From positions 1 through 64,000 of the forward strand of contig NZ_BOOO01000035.1 of the NCBI RefSeq assembly GCF_016863275.1: 64,000 nt of DNA. Reading direction: 5' to 3'. Positions 34,062 to 43,528 of the stretch are shown here, piece by piece; positions within the stretch are counted from its first letter, which is position 1, and every line of letters starts with the position of its first letter. This DNA comes from Planotetraspora mira (GTDB lineage: Bacteria; Actinomycetota; Actinomycetes; Streptosporangiales; Streptosporangiaceae). A model generated the notes under the pieces. That model had not been told where the DNA came from. It made no database searches and saw nothing but the letters and a program-made list of their open reading frames with translations. A program made the translations under genes and the position numbers.

Positions 34062-36875
34062 GTGACGACTGGCACTGGGGGGTTCGGGCACGTGGACCCT
34101 GATGCGGTGGACGAGTTGTTCGTGGGCCGTGCGCATGAGTCCGCCCGGCTTCGGCACTGTGCGGGCAAGGTCAGGGCAGGAGACTCCTGGCTGGCCGTCG
34201 TCGAGGGCGAGGCCGGGATCGGCAAGAGCGCCCTCGTGCGCAGGTTCGCCGCGTCACTGGACGACTTCACGATTCTCCGGGCGATCGGCGACCCATCGGA
34301 GGCCGACCTGCCGTACGGCGTGATCGGACAGCTGACCCGGCATGTGGACCGAGCGGTGCTGGAACAGTTCCCCTTGCTGGCCGAGAGTCCGCCCGCGGGG
34401 ACGAGTCCGCACGTGGTCGGCGGGCAGTTGCTCCTCCTGCTGGGCGCGTTGCAGGAGTCCGGCAACCCCGTCGCCGTCATCGTGGACGACGTCCAGTGGG
34501 CGGACCGGCTGTCGGTCCAGGTGCTGGGCTTCGTTCTGCGCCGTCTCTGGGCGGACCGGGTCCTGACGATTCTGGTGACCCGGCCGGAAGCGGAGGCGTC
34601 CGGTGAAACCCTGGAGAGGCTGCTGCGCTCGTCGGAGCGGACGGTGAAGGTCGATCTGGGCGGACTCGGCGGCGGCGAGATCGCGCAGTTGGCGCAGGCC
34701 CTGATCGAAGGCCGGTTGGCGCCGGGCCTGGCCGACCGGCTGCACGCCTACACCCGAGGGCACCCGCTGTACGTCCGGACGGTGCTGGCGGAGATTCCCG
34801 CCGACGTGCTGCGAGACGGTGCGCTGGAGCGCTGGCCCGTCCCGCGATCGCTTCAGGTCGGGATCAGGGCGCAACTGGACCGTCTCCCACAGGAGTCCCG
34901 CGACCTGCTGGAGGCCATGGCGGTGCTGGACGCGCAGGTTCCGCTGTCGGTGGTCGGCCGGCTCGCCGATCTCCCGGATCCGGCTCGCGCACTCGGGCCC
35001 GCCCTGGCCGCCGGGCTCGCGCTGTGGTGGCCCAAGGAACCTCAGAGCCCCGTCGCCCTGGTGCACGCGCTCCAGCGCGACACGATCTATGACGCGCTGA
35101 CCCCCGAACGGCGTCGCTTCCTGCACGTCGGTGCGGCTGCGCTCGTGAGCACGGCCGCCAGCTGGGCCCATCGGGTCGCGGCGGCCGCGACCATCGATGC
35201 CCGGCTCTCCGACGAGCTCGACCGGTCCGGAATGGAGGAGGCGGCGAGCGGACGCAACGCCGTGGCCGCCACCCGCCTGCTGTGGGCCTCGTCTCTGTCG
35301 GCCGACCGCGCGGATCGCGAACGACGGCTGCTCACCGCCTGTGCCCAGTCGCTGCTCACCATGCAGCCCGGCTGGGCCGCGAACCTGCGCCGGCAGGTGG
35401 AGGACTGCTCGCCGGGGCCGCTGCGCAGCTGCGTCCTGGGGACCCTGGACATGATGGCGGGCCGGTTCGCCACCGCCGAGGCGCACCTCACCCAGGCATG
35501 GCAGGAGGCTCTGTCGCTCCCGGAGCCCGGCTGGGTCGCCGTACTGGCCGGCACCTTCCTGACCAACATCATGCTCTGGCGCGGGCGGGGCGCCGAGACG
35601 GTGGAGATCGCCCGCCGCACCCTGACGATAGGCGATCTCGACCCGGCGACGACCGACTTCACCCGCGCGGCCCTGGCGACCGGCCGGCTCTGGCACGAAG
35701 GTCCGCGCGCGGCATTGCGGGACCTCGCGCATCTGCCGGTCCAGGGCACCACGGTGGGCAACCACAATCTCGACACGCTGGCCACGCGCGGCGTCCTGCG
35801 TCTGTTCCTGGGCGAGCTCTCCGCGGCGCGCGCCGATCTCCAGATCGTGGCGCAACGCGACCAGCAGGGGGCCGGATCCAAGTTCGGCCCCCTGACGATC
35901 TCCCTTCTGTCCGTCGTCCACTACGTCGCCGGCGACTGGGACGAGAGCGAGTCCACCGCGGAGCGGGCTCTGGCCGTCGCGTCGTCCCAAGACCAGCTGG
36001 CGGGCGAGGCCCCGGCCCGTTTCGCGGCCGTCTGCGTCAAGGCCGGCCGGGGGGAGTGGGACATCGCACAGCGACACCTCGACGACCTGGCGCGGATCGC
36101 GCAGTCCCTCGACTCGGCAGCCGAGATCGTCTACTCGTCCCTGGCGGCTGCGACCGTGGCACAGGCCAGGGCCGACTACCCCACCTTGCTGCGCTCGCTC
36201 CGGCCGCTGCTCGACGGGACGGCCGAAGACGGCGGGTTCCGCCTGCTGGACAAGCCCTTCTGGCTGTGGCAGCAGTCGCTGCTCATCGAGGCGCTGACCG
36301 GCACCGGACGGGTGGACGCCGCGGTGGTGGCACTGCGTGAACTGCGGGCGGCCTACGACGGCGACGGTTACCTCGGGGTCGTCATCGCCAGACTCGACGG
36401 TCAACTCGCCGAAGCCCGGGGCCGTCCGCGCGACGCCCTTGCGATCTATGAGCAGGCCGTCGCCGCCGAGGGGGACACCGACACCGCGCCCCTTTACCGG
36501 GCCCTCGTGGAACACGCCTACGGAAGGCTTCTCCTGGCCACCGGTTCCACGTCTCGACGGGATGCGGCAGCGTGGCTCCACAAGGCCCACGGCCGTTTCA
36601 GCTCGCTGCGCGCCGTGCCGTTCGTCCGGCGGTGCGAGGCCGATCTGTCCGCGAGTGGGCTCACGGCCTTCAACCGGGATCCCAGCCGGCTCTCGGCGCT
36701 GACGGAACGCGAGCTCTCGGTGGCCCACGTCATCGCGAGCGGACGGACGAACCAGGAAGCCGCGGCGGAGCTCTACGTCAGTCAGAAGACGGTCGAATAC
36801 CACCTGTCCCATATCTACGCCAAGCTTGGCATCTCCTCCCGCCGCCACCTCGCCGAAGCGCTCAGCTCTCCGTGA
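34062..36875 (+). CDS. LAL-type LuxR regulator with AAA/STAND ATPase
   Basis: 937-residue large ATP-binding LuxR-family regulator. An N-terminal ATPase has Walker A GEAGIGKSALV (about 48-58) and Walker B VAVIVDDVQW (about 140). A long helical repeat region follows, and the C-terminal LuxR helix-turn-helix (about 875-937) reads LTERELSVAHVIASGRTNQEAAAELYVSQKTVEYHL. The start is GTG. It probably acts as a ligand- or protein-triggered activator, and the divergent hydrolase at 33073 is a likely target. It is followed by a dense set of inverted repeats at 36887. Confidence 0.9.
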   Translation: MTTGTGGFGHVDPDAVDELFVGRAHESARLRHCAGKVRAGDSWLAVVEGEAGIGKSALVRRFAASLDDFTILRAIGDPSEADLPYGVIGQLTRHVDRAVLEQFPLLAESPPAGTSPHVVGGQLLLLLGALQESGNPVAVIVDDVQWADRLSVQVLGFVLRRLWADRVLTILVTRPEAEASGETLERLLRSSERTVKVDLGGLGGGEIAQLAQALIEGRLAPGLADRLHAYTRGHPLYVRTVLAEIPADVLRDGALERWPVPRSLQVGIRAQLDRLPQESRDLLEAMAVLDAQVPLSVVGRLADLPDPARALGPALAAGLALWWPKEPQSPVALVHALQRDTIYDALTPERRRFLHVGAAALVSTAASWAHRVAAAATIDARLSDELDRSGMEEAASGRNAVAATRLLWASSLSADRADRERRLLTACAQSLLTMQPGWAANLRRQVEDCSPGPLRSCVLGTLDMMAGRFATAEAHLTQAWQEALSLPEPGWVAVLAGTFLTNIMLWRGRGAETVEIARRTLTIGDLDPATTDFTRAALATGRLWHEGPRAALRDLAHLPVQGTTVGNHNLDTLATRGVLRLFLGELSAARADLQIVAQRDQQGAGSKFGPLTISLLSVVHYVAGDWDESESTAERALAVASSQDQLAGEAPARFAAVCVKAGRGEWDIAQRHLDDLARIAQSLDSAAEIVYSSLAAATVAQARADYPTLLRSLRPLLDGTAEDGGFRLLDKPFWLWQQSLLIEALTGTGRVDAAVVALRELRAAYDGDGYLGVVIARLDGQLAEARGRPRDALAIYEQAVAAEGDTDTAPLYRALVEHAYGRLLLATGSTSRRDAAAWLHKAHGRFSSLRAVPFVRRCEADLSASGLTAFNRDPSRLSALTERELSVAHVIASGRTNQEAAAELYVSQKTVEYHLSHIYAKLGISSRRHLAEALSSP

Positions 36876-36886
36876 GCCTCGCCCGG

Positions 36887-36936
36887 CCCGACCCTAGTAC
36901 CGACGACTAGGGATCGTCCCTAGCGTCCCGGTCGGG
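36887..36936. promoter_or_regulatory. overlapping inverted repeats with alternative pairings
   Basis: Elements in order: CCCGACC, CCCTAGT, ACTAGGGA, TCCCTAG, GGTCGGG. ACTAGGG can pair with the upstream CCCTAGT or, shifted by one base, with the downstream TCCCTAG; the outer CCCGACC/GGTCGGG can close the whole. It may be the LAL terminator, or an operator or attenuator for the XRE-NB-ARC gene 53 bp downstream. As DNA, CTAGGGA-TCG-TCCCTAG is a 17-bp palindrome. Confidence 0.55.
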
Positions 36937-36988
36937 CATCGGTGCTTCCCTTGATTGAGGAGATCGCCGCTTCAGCGGCCTCCGGCTG

Positions 36989-39295
36989 ATGCACGCTCGC
37001 ACGCGCAAGGGGGTCCCCATCGCCGATCCACTCAGCTTCGCGGAGGTGTTGCGCCGCCATCGGCACGCGGCGCGTCTCACGTTGGAACAGCTCTCCGACG
37101 CCTCGGGGGTCAGTGACCGAAGCCTGTCCAACATGGAGCGGGGACGCAGCAGAGGACCTCAGCACCGGACCGTCATCGCCATCGCGGACGCACTCGCTCT
37201 CGATGAGAGCGCCCGCAAGCAGTTCGTCGAACTGGCGCGGGACGGTCGTCTGCGGGACCACTGGACCCGATCAACCGGTCTGTGCGCGCTACCCCGATCC
37301 GTCGGCGACTTCACCGGCCGGGCGGCGGAGCTGGCCTGGACGAACGATCTGGTGCACGCCGGCGCCTCGCCGGGGGCGGCCGGCGTCGGGCTGATCACCG
37401 GCCCTGCCGGTCTGGGGAAGACCACGTTCGCCGTTCGCGCCGCCCATGCCCTGCGGACCGATTTCCCGGACGGGGTGTTCTTCCTCGATCTGTTCGGCAT
37501 GTCCCCGCACTCCGTCGCCGCCGGGGAGGCTCTGGCGCTGCTGCTTCGTGCGCTCGGCGTCGCGGATCACGAAGTACCCAATGACGTCCCCGATCGTGCC
37601 TCCTTGTACCGGTCAGCGCTTGAGGAGAAGCGCGTTCTGGTGGTGCTCGACAACGCCGCCTCCGAGGAGCAGATCCGGCCGTTGCTGCCGAGCGGCGGCC
37701 ACGGCCGGGTCCTGATCACCAGCCGCCGGCTGCTGGCTGGTCTGGAGGGGGTGCGCAGGCTCAGCCTGGGGCCCCTGCCCGTGGCGGAGGCCACCGAACT
37801 GCTGACCGGGATTTTGGGCGGACGCTCCGCATCGGACGGCGAACCGGCGCTGACGCAGCTCGCGCAGCTGTGCGGCGGCTTGCCTCTCGCGTTGCGGATC
37901 ATCGGGAACCGGCTGGTCAGCCGTCCCGGCTGGAGCGCCGCCGAGCTCGTCGCCCGGCTGGCGAACGAGGAACGCCGGCTTGAGCAGCTCAGTGCCGGCG
38001 ACCTCAAGATCGCCAATGCGTTCGGGATGTCGTATGAGCAGCTCGCGGCGTCAGCGCGACAGGTCTTCCGCCGGCTCGCCCTGGTGCCGGGCCGGGACTT
38101 CGACGCCGCTCTGGCCTCGGTCGCCGGCGGGATCTCGGTCGAGGACGCCTGGGACGCCCTCGACGAACTCGTCGACCTCGGCCTGCTGCAGGACGGCACG
38201 TCGGGCCGGTACCGCTTCCACGACCTGGTCCGGCTGTTCGCCCGCGACAGGCTTCAGGCGGAGGACGCCGCGGCCGAGCGCGACGCTCTGATCGAGACGG
38301 TGACGTCGTGGCTGCTGCGGATGGCCACCACCGCCGGGCGGTGGTTCGAACCCGCCTACGGCCGTCCCGACCGGCTTGACGCCGACCTCGCCGACCTGTT
38401 CTCCCCGGAGCAGGCTGACCGCTGGCTGCGCGTGAACGTGGACAACTGGCTGGGCGCGCTGCGCCACGCGGCGAGCGGCGGCCTGCACTCCGCCGTCCTC
38501 GACTGCGCCGAGTCGATGTACTGGTTCTCCGACCGGTGGATGCACGCGCCGTACTGGCAGGAGGTCTTCACCCTCGGCGCGGAGGCCGCCGCCGCCCTGG
38601 GCGATCCGGCCCGCCAGGCCACGCAGATGAACTTGCTGGCCTGGGTCCATCTGATTCCGCGAGACGACCCGGAGACCGCACTGCGGTACACAGCCCGGGC
38701 GATCGACCTGGCTACCCGCAGTGTCGCCACGACGCAGATCGCCTCGGCCCACCACCACGCGGGAGGCGCGCTCCGACGGCTCGGCCGGCTCGATGAGGCC
38801 ATCGCGGCGGAAACCCAGGCGGCGCGGATCCACAAGGCCAACGGCGACATGGACCGGTACTGCCACTGTCTCAGCGCCCTCGGCACCTGCCTTCGCGACG
38901 CCGGAAGCCACACCGAGGCGCTGGAGCAGTACCTCGACGTGCTGGCCCTGCTGAACGACGACCGCTCGGGGGTGACGCCGAGCGTCGCGGCGTTCCTCCG
39001 GCCGATCGTGCTTGCCCGCGTCGGCGAATGTCTGGGATCGCTCGGCCACCGGGGTGAAGCGATCATCAAGCTCACCGAGGCGATCGGCCTCATGGAGCAG
39101 GCTCGGCTGCCCGTCCCGCAGGCCCGTTCCCTGGAGACACTGGCGGCCCTGCTGGCCGACGAGGGCCGGACCGGGGAGAGCCGCCATGCCTACGCGCGGG
39201 CGGCCGAGGTGTATGAGGACGTCGGCGACGCCGAGGCGAGCAACCGCTGCCGCGAGCTTGCGGCCGCTTCTCCTCAGCCGCCGCAAGCCGGTTGA
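36989..39295 (+). CDS. XRE-NB-ARC-TPR regulator (STAND family)
   Basis: 768-residue protein. The N-terminal XRE helix-turn-helix (about 17-75) reads LTLEQLSDASGVSDRSLSNMERG. The NB-ARC NTPase has P-loop ITGPAGLGKTTF (about 133-144), Walker B RVLVVLDNA (about 215) and the conserved CGGLPLALRI (about 293). A winged-helix segment and TPR-like repeats follow (about 515-760; LLAWVHLIPRDDPETALRY, GGALRRLGRLDEAIAAETQ). Such proteins are switch-like regulators of secondary metabolism or stress in actinomycetes. It lies in the same direction as the neighbouring LAL and hydrolase genes, with 110 bp to the hydrolase at 39406. Confidence 0.9.
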   Translation: MHARTRKGVPIADPLSFAEVLRRHRHAARLTLEQLSDASGVSDRSLSNMERGRSRGPQHRTVIAIADALALDESARKQFVELARDGRLRDHWTRSTGLCALPRSVGDFTGRAAELAWTNDLVHAGASPGAAGVGLITGPAGLGKTTFAVRAAHALRTDFPDGVFFLDLFGMSPHSVAAGEALALLLRALGVADHEVPNDVPDRASLYRSALEEKRVLVVLDNAASEEQIRPLLPSGGHGRVLITSRRLLAGLEGVRRLSLGPLPVAEATELLTGILGGRSASDGEPALTQLAQLCGGLPLALRIIGNRLVSRPGWSAAELVARLANEERRLEQLSAGDLKIANAFGMSYEQLAASARQVFRRLALVPGRDFDAALASVAGGISVEDAWDALDELVDLGLLQDGTSGRYRFHDLVRLFARDRLQAEDAAAERDALIETVTSWLLRMATTAGRWFEPAYGRPDRLDADLADLFSPEQADRWLRVNVDNWLGALRHAASGGLHSAVLDCAESMYWFSDRWMHAPYWQEVFTLGAEAAAALGDPARQATQMNLLAWVHLIPRDDPETALRYTARAIDLATRSVATTQIASAHHHAGGALRRLGRLDEAIAAETQAARIHKANGDMDRYCHCLSALGTCLRDAGSHTEALEQYLDVLALLNDDRSGVTPSVAAFLRPIVLARVGECLGSLGHRGEAIIKLTEAIGLMEQARLPVPQARSLETLAALLADEGRTGESRHAYARAAEVYEDVGDAEASNRCRELAAASPQPPQAG

Positions 39296-39405
39296 GCGCG
39301 AACTTCTTCGTGCTGTTGTGCGTGGTCTGGTTCCTTCCGCGCGACTTTGATTGAACCCACAGGCAGGCGTTAAGCCTGTCCGTCCATCCAGGTCAGGAGC
39401 GACCC

Positions 39406-40089
39406 ATGACGACAATCAAGAACGTCGTGCTCGTGCATGGCGCCTTTGTGGACGGATCCGGCTGGCAGGGCGTCTACGACGACCTCGCGAGAGACGGTTT
39501 CCGCGTCCGGATCGTGCAGAACCCGACGGTGTCGCTCGACGGTGACGTCGCCGCGACCCGCCGGGCCCTGGACGCGCTCGACGGTCCGGCCGTCCTAGTC
39601 GGCCACTCCTATGGCGGGGTCGTCATCAGTGAGATCGGCACGCACCCCAACGTGGCGGCGTTGGTGTACGTCGCCGCGTTCGCCCCCGACAAGGGCGAGT
39701 CGGTCGGCACCCTCATCGCCGACCCGCCGCCCGGGGCGCCGGTGCCGCCGATCCTCCCTCCCGTGGAGGGCTTCCTCTTCCTTGACCGCGACGAGTTCCA
39801 CGGCGCGTTCGCCGCCGATCTGCCCGCACAACTGGCCGCGTTCATGGCCGACTCCCAGGTCCCCTGGGGCGTGGGCGCCCTCGCCGGGGCGGTCACCGAG
39901 CCGGCCTGGCGGCACAAGCCGAGCTGGTACCTGGTGGCCACCGAGGACCGCATGATCCCGCCGCCGGCCCAGCGCGCCATGGCCGAACGCTCCGGATCGT
40001 TCGTCGTCGACGCGATCGGCAGCCACGCCGTCTACGTCTCGCAGCCCGCCACGGTGGCCGAGCTCATCCGCCAGGCGGCCGTGTTATGA
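39406..40089 (+). CDS. alpha/beta hydrolase, EstC-like, coupled to a LAL regulator
   Basis: 227-residue cytosolic serine hydrolase. It has VLVHGAFVDGSGW, the nucleophile elbow LVGHSYGG, the acid in ATEDRMIPP and the catalytic His in GSHAVY. It is roughly three quarters identical by eye to the hydrolase at 58495-59172, and more distantly related to the Tat-exported one at 25114. Its stop overlaps the next gene's ATG by four bases (ATGA), coupling it to the LAL regulator at 40086. The reaction is unknown; ester or lactone hydrolysis is plausible, perhaps inactivating a signal the regulator senses (inference). Confidence 0.88.
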   Translation: MTTIKNVVLVHGAFVDGSGWQGVYDDLARDGFRVRIVQNPTVSLDGDVAATRRALDALDGPAVLVGHSYGGVVISEIGTHPNVAALVYVAAFAPDKGESVGTLIADPPPGAPVPPILPPVEGFLFLDRDEFHGAFAADLPAQLAAFMADSQVPWGVGALAGAVTEPAWRHKPSWYLVATEDRMIPPPAQRAMAERSGSFVVDAIGSHAVYVSQPATVAELIRQAAVL

Positions 40090-42926
40090 CGGCCGTCACG
40101 CACGACGTGCTCACGCTTCTCACGGAGGGCCTGTCCGACCGTGCAGTCACGGCCCGGCCGACCACCGCCGAGCACCTGCCGGTCGGTTCCCGTGACCGGC
40201 CGCTCATCGGCCGCCTCGAGGAACAACACGTCCTGGCCGGCCTTGTGGCCGGTGTCCAGGACGGGCTGAGTGGCGTGCTGGTGCTGGTCGGCGAACCCGG
40301 GACCGGCAAGACCCGGCTCCTTGACCAGGCCGCGGCGGGCTGTCCGGACGTCGGTGTAGTCAGGATCGCCGGTGTGGAGTCCGAGGCGCATCTCGGCTTC
40401 GCGGGGCTGCACCGCCTGCTGCGCCAATGGTCGCCTCGTATCGAGGGCCTTCCCATCCCGCAGCGCGATGCGTTGCGCTCGGCGTTCGGCCAGGTGGCCG
40501 GAGTCGCGGCCGACCGGTACCTCGTCGGCATGGCGGCCCTCACGCTTCTCGCCGATGCCGCCTCGGTTCAGCCTCTGCTGTGCGTGGTGGACGACGTGCA
40601 GTGGCTGGACCGGGAATCGGCAGAAGCCCTGGCGTTCGTCGCTCGCCGTCTGCATGCCGAAACCGTGGGGTTCCTCTTCGCCACCCGCCCGCGCTCTGAC
40701 GGTTCGGCACTCTTCGACGGGCTGCCCGTCATGACGGTGTCCGGACTGCCCGATCGCGATGCCGGGAGGTTGTTGTCGGCGAGCGTCGCCGGACGCCTCG
40801 ACGACGCGGTGGCCGCGAAGATCGTCACCGGCACCGGCGGCAACCCGCTGGCGTTGATCGAGCTCGCCCGCACGCTCACCGCTGAGCAACTGTCGGGTCT
40901 TGCCCCCCTGCCCGGCCCTCTCCCGGTCGGCCGGCTCCTCGAAACGCATTTCCTGCAGCAGGTCCAGGCGTTCCCCGCGGATACCCGGGCCCTGCTCCTC
41001 GTCGTCGCCGCCGCGCCGCCCGGAGACCCGTCGCTGCTCTGGCGGGCCGCCGGTCACCTGGGGATCGCTGCGAGCGCCGCGGACACCGCGCTGTCCGCGG
41101 GTGTTCTCACCCACCACGGCCCCCTCGACTTCAGGCACCCGTTGATCCGCTCCGCCGTTTACCGGGGCGCGGGCGCGGTGGAGCGGCGCAGGGTCCACGC
41201 CGCCCTCGCCGCCGTGAGCGATCAGGAGCACGACCGGGACCGCCGCGCGTGGCATCGCGCGCATGCCACGATCGGGCTCGACGAACAGGTCGCGGCGGAG
41301 CTCGAAACGGCTTCGGAGCACGCACGTTCCCGCGGCGGCCACGCGGAACAGGCCGCCTTCCTGTCCCGCGCGGCGGACCTCACCCCCGATGCCCGCGATC
41401 AGGCCGCGCGGCTCGTCGCGGCCGCACACGCCTACGTCGTGGTCGGGGATCCGGCTGCGGCGCGGAAGATGCTCGACCGTGCCGAGCTCGGCCTGGACCG
41501 TCCCGTGCTGCGCGCCCGTGCGCGGCAGATCGGGGCGACGGCCGAGCTGTACCTCGGCCGGGTTGCCACCGCCCCCGCGATTCTCCTGGACGCCGCCGAG
41601 TCGATCGCCGACCTGGATCCTCGTCTGGCGAGGAAAATGATGTTCGAAGCACTCCAGGTGGTTCTGATCACATACGACCGCTCCGTCGGAGTCACCCCGC
41701 AGGGCCTCGCTCGCGCGGTGCTGGCGTCACCTGCGATGGGGTCGGCGGAATCGACCTTCTCCGACCTGCTGCTCAACGCCTACGCCACACGCATCGCCGT
41801 CGGCCACCGGCCCGCTGTGCCGTTGCTGCGCGGCGCGCTGGAAGCCCTGCACACGGACGGCGGCCTCGCCGAGGACGGCCTGCCTCTGGCGGTGGTCAGC
41901 ATGTTCGCGTCCGATGACGTGTGGGACGACGAGGGAGGATGGCGGGCGTGGAAGCGGCTCGAAGCCTACGATCGCGAGAACAGAGCGCTGGGCGCGCTGC
42001 GGACCACACTCATGATCGGATCCCTGTGGGAGCTGCGCGCGGGCCGGTTCTCAGCGGCGGGCGCGCTCCAGGACGAGCTCGCCGATCTCTCCAGCATGAT
42101 CGGACAGTCGTCCTCCGGGGACATCCAACGGATCGAGCTCCTGGCATGGAGCGGTAGACAAGCCGAGACACGGGCGCTGGCGGCCGCCGCGCGGACCGGC
42201 TCGACCGTCGGTCTCGCCGACTTCGCCAGGAACTGCCTGGCGGTGCTGGAGCTGAGCCTCGGCCGCTACGCCGAAGCACTGGCGTGCGTCCTTCCGTCAT
42301 TCGAGGCCGACAGGCCGGGTACCGGCACCAGATCGTTGCACGAGATCGTCGAGGCCGGAGTACGGAGCGGCGACCACGTCGCCGCGAAGGCGGCCCTCAC
42401 CCGTCTGGAGGAGCGCGCCCTGGCCGCTGACACCGCCTGGGGCCTCGGCCTGCTCTCCCGCTGCAGGGCGCTGATGGTCGACGACGATCACGGCGAGCGG
42501 CTCTACCGCGAGTCGATCGAGCTGCTCGGGCACACGCGGATCACGACCGAACTCGCGCGAAGCCACCTCCTGTTCGGGGAGTGGCTCCGGCGGCGCAAGC
42601 GCCGCGGCGACGCGCGCCGGGAGCTGCGAACGGCCTACGAGATGTTCACCGGAATGGGCGCCGCGGCGTTCGCCGAACGAGCCCGAGTCGAGCTGTCGGC
42701 GACCGGCGAACATCCCCGCAAACGAACCACCCCTCACACCAATGCCCTGACCCCCCGCGAAAAACAGATCGCGATTCTCGCCGCTTCCGGAGTCACCAAC
42801 AGCGAAATAGCCGCCCGCCTGTTCCTCAGCACCTCAACCATCGAATACCACCTCAACAAGATCTTCCGAAAACTCGACGTCACCTCCCGCCGCAAACTCG
42901 CTCCCCTCCTGCAAGACGCGCCCTGA
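40086..42926 (+). CDS. LAL-type LuxR regulator with AAA/STAND ATPase
   Basis: 946-residue LAL regulator. Walker A is VLVGEPGTGKTRLL (about 65-78) and Walker B is LLCVVDDVQWLD (about 165). Helical repeats run through the middle, and the C-terminal LuxR helix-turn-helix (about 885-946) reads LTPREKQIAILAASGVTNSEIAARLFLSTSTIEYHLNKIF. Its ATG overlaps the stop of the hydrolase at 39406, so the enzyme and the regulator are made together. It is the third large STAND regulator in a row. Confidence 0.9.
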   Translation: MTAVTHDVLTLLTEGLSDRAVTARPTTAEHLPVGSRDRPLIGRLEEQHVLAGLVAGVQDGLSGVLVLVGEPGTGKTRLLDQAAAGCPDVGVVRIAGVESEAHLGFAGLHRLLRQWSPRIEGLPIPQRDALRSAFGQVAGVAADRYLVGMAALTLLADAASVQPLLCVVDDVQWLDRESAEALAFVARRLHAETVGFLFATRPRSDGSALFDGLPVMTVSGLPDRDAGRLLSASVAGRLDDAVAAKIVTGTGGNPLALIELARTLTAEQLSGLAPLPGPLPVGRLLETHFLQQVQAFPADTRALLLVVAAAPPGDPSLLWRAAGHLGIAASAADTALSAGVLTHHGPLDFRHPLIRSAVYRGAGAVERRRVHAALAAVSDQEHDRDRRAWHRAHATIGLDEQVAAELETASEHARSRGGHAEQAAFLSRAADLTPDARDQAARLVAAAHAYVVVGDPAAARKMLDRAELGLDRPVLRARARQIGATAELYLGRVATAPAILLDAAESIADLDPRLARKMMFEALQVVLITYDRSVGVTPQGLARAVLASPAMGSAESTFSDLLLNAYATRIAVGHRPAVPLLRGALEALHTDGGLAEDGLPLAVVSMFASDDVWDDEGGWRAWKRLEAYDRENRALGALRTTLMIGSLWELRAGRFSAAGALQDELADLSSMIGQSSSGDIQRIELLAWSGRQAETRALAAAARTGSTVGLADFARNCLAVLELSLGRYAEALACVLPSFEADRPGTGTRSLHEIVEAGVRSGDHVAAKAALTRLEERALAADTAWGLGLLSRCRALMVDDDHGERLYRESIELLGHTRITTELARSHLLFGEWLRRRKRRGDARRELRTAYEMFTGMGAAAFAERARVELSATGEHPRKRTTPHTNALTPREKQIAILAASGVTNSEIAARLFLSTSTIEYHLNKIFRKLDVTSRRKLAPLLQDAP

Positions 42927-42988
42927 CCCGCGCCGTCATCGGCATCGCCGGGACGTTTGACCTGGCCGTCTGGGGTCATGATCGACGA

Positions 42989-43408
42989 ATGGAGTCGGGG
43001 GGAATAGATCACGTGCTCGCCCGGGCACGGCGGGGGCTGCAGCGCTTGACCGCCGTCCAGGCCTATCACGCGGCACAGCGGGGAGCCCTGCTCGTCGACA
43101 CGCGACCGGAGTTCCAGCGGGCCGCGGACGGCGAGATTCCGGGGGCCATCGTCGTCGAGCGCAACCACCTGGAGTGGCGGCTCGACCCTTTGAGCCCGCA
43201 CCGCATCCAGGAAGCCGCCGCGCACGACATCCACTGGATCGTGGTCTGCGACGAGGGGTACTCCTCCTCGCTCGCCGCGGCCTCCCTCAGGCTCCTGGGC
43301 CTGGCGCGGGCCACGGACGTGATCGGTGGATTCCAGTCCTGGCGCGACTCGGGCCTGCCCGTCGTACGCACGCCCGTCCCGACAGCCCCCCGGCGCCCCG
43401 GAACCTGA
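42989..43408 (+). CDS. rhodanese-like domain protein
   Basis: 139-residue single-domain rhodanese-like protein. It has LLVDTRPEFQRAADGEIPGAIVVERNHLEWRL (CH2A-like entry) and the active-site loop IVVCDEGYSS with the persulfide-forming Cys. The ATG at 42989 is used; the longer frame overlaps the LAL gene in another register. It may handle sulfane sulfur or act as a sulfurtransferase. It is separated by 62 bp from the LAL gene, so it may be the last gene of that transcript. Confidence 0.83.
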   Translation: MESGGIDHVLARARRGLQRLTAVQAYHAAQRGALLVDTRPEFQRAADGEIPGAIVVERNHLEWRLDPLSPHRIQEAAAHDIHWIVVCDEGYSSSLAAASLRLLGLARATDVIGGFQSWRDSGLPVVRTPVPTAPRRPGT

Positions 43409-43453
43409 GCCGGCCCGTTGCCGCGTGCGGACGGGGATCCTTTCCGGGCCGGC
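43409..43453. terminator. possible hairpin terminator
   Basis: Perfect 9-bp arms GCCGGCCCG and CGGGCCGGC, separated by 27 bases, immediately after the rhodanese stop and between convergent genes. The long loop makes it weaker than the other terminators here. Confidence 0.4.
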
Positions 43454-43528
43454 CTGTCGGCCGGGTTCGACGCACGGGCCAGTCGTGCCGCTTCGGACGA
43501 AAACACCGCAGGTCGGCACGACGACGGG

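Noticed and set aside
34254-36848. An 864-codon open frame on the minus strand opposite the LAL gene, and similar long antisense frames (for example 25752-27617, 38051-39415, 40032-41429)
   Set aside because: They mirror real genes, are Arg/Pro/Gly-rich without any family motif, and are the usual by-product of high GC at third codon positions.
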